A DNA stretch of 64,000 nucleotides from Rhododendron vialii. Taxonomy: Eukaryota; Streptophyta; Magnoliopsida; Ericales; Ericaceae. Both the position numbers and the translations under genes were made by a program. Position 1 is the first letter of the stretch, and each line of letters opens with the position of its first letter. The stretch spans positions 31,761,852 to 31,825,851 of the forward strand of contig NC_080562.1 in NCBI RefSeq assembly GCF_030253575.1. The letters are read 5' to 3'. Below the pieces are notes generated by a model. The model did no database searches, was not told the DNA's origin, and was given only the letters and a program-made list of their open reading frames with translations. Below are positions 57,143-64,000 of the stretch, one piece after another.

Positions 57143-58290
57143 ATATGTTTTTTCAAAAGTTAGTTGAGCTGGAGTGTTTTTTGGTTTTCATAAGTCAATT
57201 GCACTGGAGTGGTTTCTGTTGGTTAAAAGCAATGAGTAAATTCTCAATCGTATTCTTTCTGCTTTCGTTTCCTTTTGCAACTCAATGCTCCTATGCTATT
57301 CTTAGCCACCATTTATGGTTGCATATAAGTTGCATGAGATGCCAAGATTTCTTCTTAAAAGGGGCTGCAAAAACACATCCGTGGAACGCGTAATATTCGT
57401 GACAGGAAATTGGAATAAACAACACAGAAGGAAGAAAAATAAGACATTATAGAAGTTCTGATAACTGTAAGTGTTTCTCATAAAATTAAACAGCTCTGTT
57501 GATGAAAACATCCCCGGAAACATTGGGTAGAAGCAGATCACATGAAACGGATACCAAACATAAAGACAGCTAAAAGAATTTACAAAAGAAAAATTGGAAA
57601 ATAAGGAGAATGATGTCCAGTTTACTAAGAAGTGCTTGAGATACCTATATCCAGGAGAGTTTGGCATCATGTCATCAACAGACTGATCAAGCAATTTATT
57701 TCAGTTACAGAGAAGTTCGGCAAGAAGCTTTCGGGTTGGAAAGGTGCCTGCCCTATTAGGTCAACCTGGCAAGATGGCGGCACCAATACAGACTAGATTT
57801 ATTATGTTAATCTTCTCTAAATATTAATGATGGAACAAATGACGATTTAAAAACTTTGAGCTGATTAAATGAAATTCATACAATTGGTGCAGCCATAAAG
57901 TTGCTCCATTTTGAAATTATGGAAACAGGCAATGTATGTCTGAGAATCCGCAGAGCCTCTTAGGTCGGAACAACAATTCGAAAAGATGAAGGACAAGCAT
58001 CAAAAAATCTAAAAGGAATAGTAGGAGTGGATGAAGATATGCATCAGCAAATGTTAAACCCTGAGAAATTTGTTAAGTACAATATGCCATGTATGTAACA
58101 ATAGTTGCAGGTGCTTGCTTTGTCTGCTAGTTTGTGTCCATATATGTTGTACAGTTCAAACCCAAAAAGGGTATCATGAAGAAAGGAAATAACCAGCCTA
58201 ACACACGAACCATTATCAGTTGTTTGAAACTATGGAACAGACTACTCCTGTTTGAAAAGTAAATTGTACACTGCAACTTAAAAAGTAGAA
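57143..58290. other. intergenic, possible short exon
   Basis: Mostly AT-rich. A minus-strand phrase KLLDQSVDDMMPNSPGYR near 57640-57700 is followed by a GT donor-like site and could be a small exon, but I cannot name the protein. Confidence 0.4.
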
Positions 58291-58530
58291 ATGGAAAATA
58301 AGTCTGAAAATATATGATCCTTCCTTCTTTCCAAATGCAGAGCTGGTTATCCAGGACTGCTAAGCATACGACAGGCAAGACTAATATTTGCAATAACATG
58401 GCTATTGCAAATGGTAAATAAGTCTGAAAATATATGATCCTTACTTATTTCAAAATGCAGAGTTGGTTAAGCAGGATTGCTAAGCACACGACAGGCAAGA
58501 CTAATATTTGCAATAACATGGCTATAACAA
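58291..58530. repeat. 120-bp tandem duplication
   Basis: The block from AAATAAGTCTGAAAATATATG to AACATGGCTAT occurs at 58297 and again at 58417, with about ten differences. It lies downstream of the minus-strand mobile domain gene. Confidence 0.85.
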
Positions 58531-58805
58531 TGTGTGCATTGCAATTCATTACGATGTGTACATTGCAAATCATTTCTCAATCCTGAGCCTGACACTCGTG
58601 GGTATGGTGACAGACAAAGTACTGCTGTTAACCCCGATTAGATAGCATCGACTTACAGTTACCAATAGAAGTTGAAAAACTTCTCACTACAAAATCAAAA
58701 CACGGTTACAGCTAGTGCGAGCACTGCCGTATCTATTTGAAGAAAATGTATGGTGGGTATTACAGCTGACAAAATAGGCAAAGCCAAAGTAAGGCATGCT
58801 GAAGT

Positions 58806-60791
58806 TTATCTTTTGCTAGGTTTTAACAGACCCTTGGCCTTTTCAACTTTCAGCCGGGCAAACACTATCTCAAGCTTGCTTGTTCTCATTTCAAGTCCTG
58901 GTATATCAATCATGATTCGGGTACTGATATTCCCTCCATTGTTGGTATTGCTCTCCCTATCCTCACTTGGAATTCCAACACTGCCCTCAATTGGGTTTTG
59001 AGAGGGTCTATTTGATCCTCCCATCATTGGTTCGCACCTCACATTATTTTCTCCGTGTTCCACTTGAGATTCCACTTTTTTACCATCACCATCATCCGCA
59101 GTTAGAGATGAAGGAATTTGAGGTTGAGGGCGTACAAAACACTTTCCATCACCAGACATTCTGTTTTCAGCAATGCCCACAAGTCCGTGTTTATCTTTTC
59201 GAACAGGTTTCGCCTCTTCAACCCTTTTTCTCTTGGTGATGCTCTTTTCATCCTTTCCTCCAGATTTCCCTGTGTTGAGCCTCTTTCTCTTGGTTGGAGT
59301 ACCCAAGTCATCATTTTCCACATTCTTTCCCTTTGGATCTTCGGGTGGGTTTCTCGGGCTCTTGGTGATGCTCTTCTCTCCCGTGGCTCTCTCTACTGCT
59401 TCTTTCTGAGCTAACTTTGATTGCTTCCACCACTTTATATATCGAGTTGTTACATCCGACACAAAATATCTCGATGGAACATAGTACATCCTTCCATCTT
59501 TAATTGGCCTGCTGTAATTTTTCCAGGCAATTTCAGGAGTTCCATTGAAACGAGCCACTAGACCAGGAAGATCTTGATCCATCCCAAATTGCATCGCAAC
59601 GCGATGAGGAAGATAACGCTCTAAGCAGTCCAAACCAACCAACTCACATGGCCTCAAAAACCGAGCAAATGACTCAAAATCCTCATCCATCCCCGAACAA
59701 ACCGATACCCACCGTTCTCCTTCATTATAGAACTTAGGAAACACCCAATTTTTTTCAGAAATGGCGTAAGGGCGCCACAGGAAACATTCCTTGGCAGAAC
59801 TCAGAGCCAGACCCACATTCTCAATATCCTTCTTCTTCTTCACTTTGTTCCATTTAGCCATTCTTGGTTCACCAAGTTCAAGAGGACTAGGGTGAGGCCT
59901 CAACGTGGGAAATCTCTCCCAAGCCCAAACTTGTACCATTTGCAACGGAGCCCACAGATTGAGCCCTGCATTTCGCTTCTTTTTAGAAAAGATCGCATTT
60001 TTCAACAGTCTCAAGTCTCGATAAAGCCACGAGAGAACTGCGGGAGCAAGGGCGATCCTCGTCCCTCTTGCTAAATGAATGGCTATATTGAGGACATTCT
60101 TACTAATTAAGTTCAGAGCGTACGGAAAAACATGCCTAGAAAGCCAGAGGACAAGAAACGCTTCGTGTTCGATTTCGCTACCACTTCCCATGAAAAGCCT
60201 CACCCATTCGTGCTGGTCGGCTTTGCGAGCCTTACTCCGTATGACTTCACTCCTTCCCTTCATCAACTTCTCGTGGATTTCGACCGATTCGCCGGTTTCA
60301 AGAGGCCTTAAAATAGAATCCCCAAGTACAGAGTAACCTCCCAGTACAAAAACATCCTCCAGAGTAATAGTCCCCTCTCCCCAATCAAACACGAACGTGT
60401 TCGTATCCGGACGCCATTTTCTGGCGAAACCCAAAACGATTTCCTTGTCTATTCGGATCTGGTAAGAGGAACTCAAGATTGCTTCGTATATTCCTGCCTT
60501 TTTCCAAGTGGACTGGTGAAGAGAATGCATACGGTCAAACCAAGATTTCCACGTTTGGAGAGGGCCTTGGCGCCCTCTGAATTCCACCTTCAATGGAAGG
60601 TCAGTAACACTGGGACTAGTGGTTGAAGTTGGAGACCCAGAAGAAAGCTTAAAGACTAGTCCTTTAATGGAAGTGACTGAGGGTTTGAGGAAATGGGCAT
60701 GCCTTCGAGTTGGGTTTCCACCAGAGGGTGGTACCATGAGCTCCTCTCTCTCTTCTATGATGGAGTCTTCTGGTTCTAGGTCTTCCTCCAT
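58806..60791 (-). CDS. plant mobile domain (PMD) protein, MAIN-like
   Basis: A 661-aa single-exon product from the ATG at 60791 (MEEDLEPEDSIIEEREELMV); a longer frame starts at 60956 but its extra 55 residues do not look like the family. The PMD domain spans about residues 70-420: WKSWFDRMHSLHQSTWKKAG, ILSSSYQIRIDKEIVLGFAR, TITLEDVFVLGGYSVLGDS, then RHVFPY and LAPAVLSWLYRDL. A basic, Lys/Arg-rich stretch (TKRKRL, ITKRKRV) around 500-530 could be nuclear targeting. The C-terminus is a short coiled coil (GLEMRTSKLEIVFARLKVEK). PMD proteins occur both as host genes (MAIN/MAIL) and within transposons. Here no terminal repeats are seen beside the ORF, so its mobile origin is open. No stops or frameshifts. 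Confidence 0.85.
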   Translation of the reverse strand: MEEDLEPEDSIIEEREELMVPPSGGNPTRRHAHFLKPSVTSIKGLVFKLSSGSPTSTTSPSVTDLPLKVEFRGRQGPLQTWKSWFDRMHSLHQSTWKKAGIYEAILSSSYQIRIDKEIVLGFARKWRPDTNTFVFDWGEGTITLEDVFVLGGYSVLGDSILRPLETGESVEIHEKLMKGRSEVIRSKARKADQHEWVRLFMGSGSEIEHEAFLVLWLSRHVFPYALNLISKNVLNIAIHLARGTRIALAPAVLSWLYRDLRLLKNAIFSKKKRNAGLNLWAPLQMVQVWAWERFPTLRPHPSPLELGEPRMAKWNKVKKKKDIENVGLALSSAKECFLWRPYAISEKNWVFPKFYNEGERWVSVCSGMDEDFESFARFLRPCELVGLDCLERYLPHRVAMQFGMDQDLPGLVARFNGTPEIAWKNYSRPIKDGRMYYVPSRYFVSDVTTRYIKWWKQSKLAQKEAVERATGEKSITKSPRNPPEDPKGKNVENDDLGTPTKRKRLNTGKSGGKDEKSITKRKRVEEAKPVRKDKHGLVGIAENRMSGDGKCFVRPQPQIPSSLTADDGDGKKVESQVEHGENNVRCEPMMGGSNRPSQNPIEGSVGIPSEDRESNTNNGGNISTRIMIDIPGLEMRTSKLEIVFARLKVEKAKGLLKPSKR

Positions 60792-60889
60792 CGTGTTGGG
60801 TGTGTTTGAAGGTTTACTGTAGACGTGATGTAGAGAAATTTCTATGGCTTCCTTGGGTTTGAAGGTTTTAATGGAGAGAGAGGGGGGCG

Positions 60890-60993
60890 TTTGTGGGTGA
60901 TCATTGCGGTATGTGATCCGAGCAATTATTGGCGCTTGCCGTTTGTGGGTGATCATTTCAGAATGAATCCGAGCAATTATTGGCGCTTGGGAG
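60890..60993. repeat. 52-bp tandem duplication upstream of the PMD gene
   Basis: TTTGTGGGTGATCATT and TCCGAGCAATTATTGGCGCTTG occur twice, with the spacer changed. It lies 100-200 bp upstream of the likely start codon, in the presumed leader or promoter. Confidence 0.8.
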
Positions 60994-61281
60994 ACTCAAA
61001 TTCTCTTCCCATTTCTCTCTCTCAATCACTCCCTTGATTTTCATTTTTTAAAGTAACTTTTAACTCTCGAAATAATTTTTAATAAATTTTTTTTTATTTT
61101 TCTTTATTCATTACCACTCAATTTTTAAAAATAATTTTTTAAAATGCAAATCAAATAAAGTGAATCTTCCAAACATTTCAACCTCAGGACGACACCACAT
61201 TAACGAGGCTATCCAACTGTAAGCCACTTTGCCATTCCTCTTTTCAAGAGGGGTATTAGTTGCCATTCCTCTTTTCAAGAG

Positions 61282-61691
61282 AGTAAGTCTACAGTTACCG
61301 ATCGGAAAATTCCGATCGGAATCCCGACGCTCCGCCGGGCACGTTCCGGCCACCGGACGGCTGATCCGATCCGTCCAATAATTCTAAAAAAAAAAATCGA
61401 GTGGGCTTGCGCGAGAATAAACGGCATCCGACGTGTGTAAGTGGCCGATCCAAGCACTCCATTTTTGTGTTTGGATCAGCCAAAAACAGAGTGTTTGGAT
61501 CGGCCAAAAAAGGAGTGCTTGGATCGGCCACTTACACACGTCGGATGCCATTTATTCTTGAGCAAGCCTACTCGGTTTTTTTTTTTAGAATTATTGGACG
61601 GATCGGATCGGCTATCTGGTGACCGGAGAGTGCCCAGCGGGACGTCGGGATTCCGATCGGGATTTCCCGATCGGTAACTGTAGACTTTCTG
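61282..61691. mobile_element. 410-bp Mutator-type foldback MITE, family F copy 2
   Basis: Arms AGTAAGTCTACAGTTACCGAT and (reverse complement) AGAAAGTCTACAGTTACCGAT extend for about 180 bp each. The target duplication TTTTCAAGAG (61272-61281, 61692-61701) is perfect. Internal phrases CACCGGACGGCTGATCCGA, GCGCGAGAATAAACGGCATC and GTGTGTAAGTGG match the element at 45974. Confidence 0.85.
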
Positions 61692-61827
61692 TTTTCAAGA
61701 GGGGTATTAGCTTTTTGAGGAAAACGACAACTAACGGGGTGGGTGCTCCCTTTCTTTTGTTTTCCTTATTTGCTTTTTGACTAAATTACAGAGTCTCTCT
61801 CTCTCAGCACCACCATGGCGGTAGGAG

Positions 61828-62076
61828 TGTAGGATCAAAAAGAGAACACAAGACACAGAATATTCTTTTGAAAATACTGGTTTTTATTCCCTTGGTTCTT
61901 ACAACGGGAAGAGTCCTCTTTTTATAGGCGTAAGGCGGGGTGACTTGCATCATAGCTTATATCATTGAATAGTATTGTATATAATTGGTTCACCTATCAT
62001 GCTACTGTATTTACAGACTAAAGTCCACACTTAAACCTACATACATACAATAATACAAGAGGACCAACCTACTTCA
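61828..62076 (-). mobile_element. LTR fragment, minus strand
   Basis: Read on the minus strand it starts TGAAGTAGGTTGG after a G-rich GATCGGGGGTG tract, has GCCTATAAAAAGAGGAC as a promoter, and ends TTTTTGATCCTACA. That is a 3' LTR with its polypurine tract. The rest of the element and a target duplication are not seen. Confidence 0.45.
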
Positions 62077-62089
62077 CACCCCCGATCTC

Positions 62090-63060
62090 AATAAAACAGT
62101 ATTCATACCACCTCCCCAAACCCAACTACTCTTCCGTGATTTAAAAGAAATTGTTTTTAGAGAGATATGAAGAGAGAGCTTTCAAGTTTAATGGCGTTTG
62201 ATTACTGTAAACATTCAAAAAATTCTGAATGCTCTAGTTTCTATCCCCTGTATTTATGGGGTTGTTTGACGTTTTGAGACTCCAAATGTGGTGGGATTTT
62301 TCTGGAAACACTAAGCCAGCCTTTGAAATCAAAAATGAAAAAACAATGGGAGTAGACTGGTAGAAAGGATTTTGCACTCTGTTTACTTGAAGAAATTGAC
62401 GGCAAAATTTTTGTTACATGAATCAATAATGATCCATAATTGATATGAACTAAGAAAATTGTTGTTTTGTATCATTTCCTGATGTAATACTTTGCTTCTG
62501 CAATTTGTAGTCAGAGAGAGAATTAGGGTTTTCTTTGACACGGGTGAGAACTTATCAGAGGAAACAAAAGGAAAATATTCAGACAACACTCCCTCAGAAC
62601 GGACACAATTAGAGGGGCTCTAGTTATGGATCGGCCGATCATCTTCTTCATCGAACCGCCAGATGAATTTTCCGTTGATGAATCAGAGAGAGAAAGAGAG
62701 AGAGTTGAGATTTGGGTTAACTTTTAAAAATGGAAACGGGAGAAGTGTTCCCTTCAAGTTGCCGTTCTCAGGAAAACGACGCCGTTGCACTGGAAATGGC
62801 CTTATTAATGAGGTGCCGTTTCTTGGATTTTGGATTTTCGCTTTTTTTTTTTTGAACTCTCCAAAACGATGTTTTGGAGGAGGTAATGGATGGTGTAGTG
62901 GATGTGATAGTGTATGTATCATTCCTGTTTGCCGTATGTGGACTTACAAATAGTTGGTCCATAATAAGCATACCTTATTATCGCAACACAGCGAGCTACT
63001 TCAAATACCTATCATCTACCACAAATCCATTAGTGATAGCAAATAACACCTAGAGGTAGA
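62090..63060. other. intergenic, no gene recognised
   Basis: AT-rich with GAGA repeats near 62685-62705. The frames on both strands (62663-62971) overlap and lack motifs. Confidence 0.5.
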
Positions 63061-63066
63061 TCTCAA

Positions 63067-63580
63067 TTTTATTTTTATTTTTTTGGGGGTAATTGAACCA
63101 TTTTATAAAGCAAACCAACCAAGAACAATGGAAAAACCCAACTTACAACAGAAACAGCCAGGCACAAACTAACACAATTCCTAACTGCCTAGGAAGACAG
63201 GAAATACAAAGAAACAGATACTGATAGATTACATGTGCGAAACTGTGAGGACTAAGACACCATGACCCAGCTAACAACCTAGTACTATCACAAGATTTCA
63301 AGCCTCTCCACGAGCGTAAGCAAGCTCGGACTTCCTCGATGATCAGGGCACCCAAAACTGAAGTAGAAATAACACATCTCTGAAAGAGCCTCTTGTTTCT
63401 TTCTCTCCAAATCCAGTAGACAAAAACCCAGAACTCATATGGTTAACATTGTTCCTCTGCAAGAGTATATTTCATACTGTACCAGAGTACTCACAAGCAA
63501 AGAACAAGTGATCATGTGACTCGACTAATCCAACTTACATGCCAAAATATCACTCTTTTCTTGGTACCCAAAAATAGATA
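63067..63580 (-). mobile_element. LINE 3' end with ORF2 remnant
   Basis: On the minus strand a decayed zf-RVT-like stretch (SHDHLFFACEYSGT) is followed by ERNKRLFQR and IEEVRACLRSWRGLKSC, as at the C-terminal end of plant LINE ORF2. A 3' UTR and a T-run at about 63068-63083 (the A-tail) follow. Several frame changes show it is dead, and the 5' part is missing or unreadable. Confidence 0.65.
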
Positions 63581-63752
63581 TGCAGGCTAATCCAAGTATG
63601 TGTAAGGAAGTATTGTCGTTACCTAACCAATCTACAAGGAACTACACCGCCTCTACATCGGAGCCAAAGCTTGAATCCTGCCGCATGCTGCTATTACAAT
63701 AGATTCATTGATTGTTCAAAAAATTTCCCTCTGCTACTTTGAAAGTTCTCGA

Positions 63753-63959
63753 CTAGTCTTGAATTGATTCCAGCCCCTTTGCATTCTCACAAAAAAAATT
63801 CAATAAGTTTTTCCGGTTGTCATTTCCATTAGCAGAACCATCAAGGTTGTCGATTATCACTCTCTCCAAGCAGTGCCTCCAACACTCTTTAGGGTATGCT
63901 CTGCAGCAGCAGAGTATATCCTCCTCACCTTTCTCTTCAGATATCTTCTTGTACTGGAA
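63753..63959 (-). CDS. coding-like exon of an unrecognised gene, at the window edge
   Basis: After a good acceptor (TTTTTTTGGCAG) the minus strand is open for 68 codons to a TAG at 63753-63755. The peptide is Glu/Cys-rich: FQYKKISEEKGEEDILCCCR, then ECWRHCLERVIIDNLDGSAN, then FFCENAKGLESIQD. The composition and splice site look like a real exon. After the stop the same frame continues SRTFKVAEGNF, so the TAG could also be a disabling mutation. I do not recognise the family; the upstream exons would lie beyond 64000. Confidence 0.45.
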   Translation of the reverse strand, partial: FQYKKISEEKGEEDILCCCRAYPKECWRHCLERVIIDNLDGSANGNDNRKNLLNFFCENAKGLESIQD

Positions 63960-64000
63960 CTGCCAAAAAAAGAAAAGTTTCTGAGTAAATAAACTGTCGA

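Noticed and set aside
60792-60956. Upstream start for the PMD gene at 60956
   Set aside because: The added 55 residues are not family-like, whereas the Met at 60791 gives the acidic MEE... start seen in such proteins.

Overview
The window looks like nuclear DNA of a flowering plant, most likely a woody eudicot. The evidence is spliced genes with GT-AG introns, plant-only protein families (a TPS-a terpene synthase, an FBD-type F-box protein, an RPP13-like NLR fragment, a plant mobile domain protein, MCTP, HEMC and CYP37-like relics), AT-rich intergenic DNA, and many LTR elements and MITEs. An Ericales source is only a guess from the flavour of the protein families. No prokaryotic, CRISPR or virus-like gene block was seen.

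Only a few genes look intact. RPL27 (17048-17455) is complete and has a plausible promoter. A seven-exon TPS-a sesquiterpene synthase (34436-39697) has every catalytic motif. A plant mobile domain protein (58806-60791, minus) is open throughout. An NLR-like ORF (10771-12441, minus) keeps the winged-helix and leucine-rich repeats but lacks the coiled coil and NB-ARC. The other gene-like segments are broken: a CDPK EF-hand exon, the C-terminal half of an MCTP, an F-box/FBD gene, a CYP37-like cyclophilin, an orphan HEMC exon, a retroelement-type RRM gene and a 3' partial copy of the terpene synthase.

Transposable elements explain most of the rest. From 21.0 to 28.9 kb a CYP37-like relic has a TRIM upstream, a solo LTR in one intron, and inside that LTR a young full-length Ty1/copia element. 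The copia element has 397-bp LTRs that appear to differ at one site and an uninterrupted 1,355-codon polyprotein. The outer two insertions have perfect 5-bp target duplications. A second TRIM of the same family lies at 31.4 kb. At 41.4-42.2 kb a solo LTR splits the last exon of the partial terpene synthase copy. From 44.1 to 46.4 kb four different MITEs sit close together, one of which has a relative at 61.3 kb. From 48.6 to 52.2 kb an LTR element without gag or pol lies inside the RRM gene; its interior is mainly about 17 copies of a 59-bp repeat that contains few stops in any frame. Further solo LTRs lie at 53.6-54.3 and 54.6-57.1 kb.

The genes do not form a pathway or cluster. The most useful local story is the terpene synthase locus, with one intact gene, one disabled tandem relic and an expanded 3' UTR minisatellite. 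The least familiar object is the 59-bp-repeat LTR element. All calls come from reading the sequence; no database search was run.
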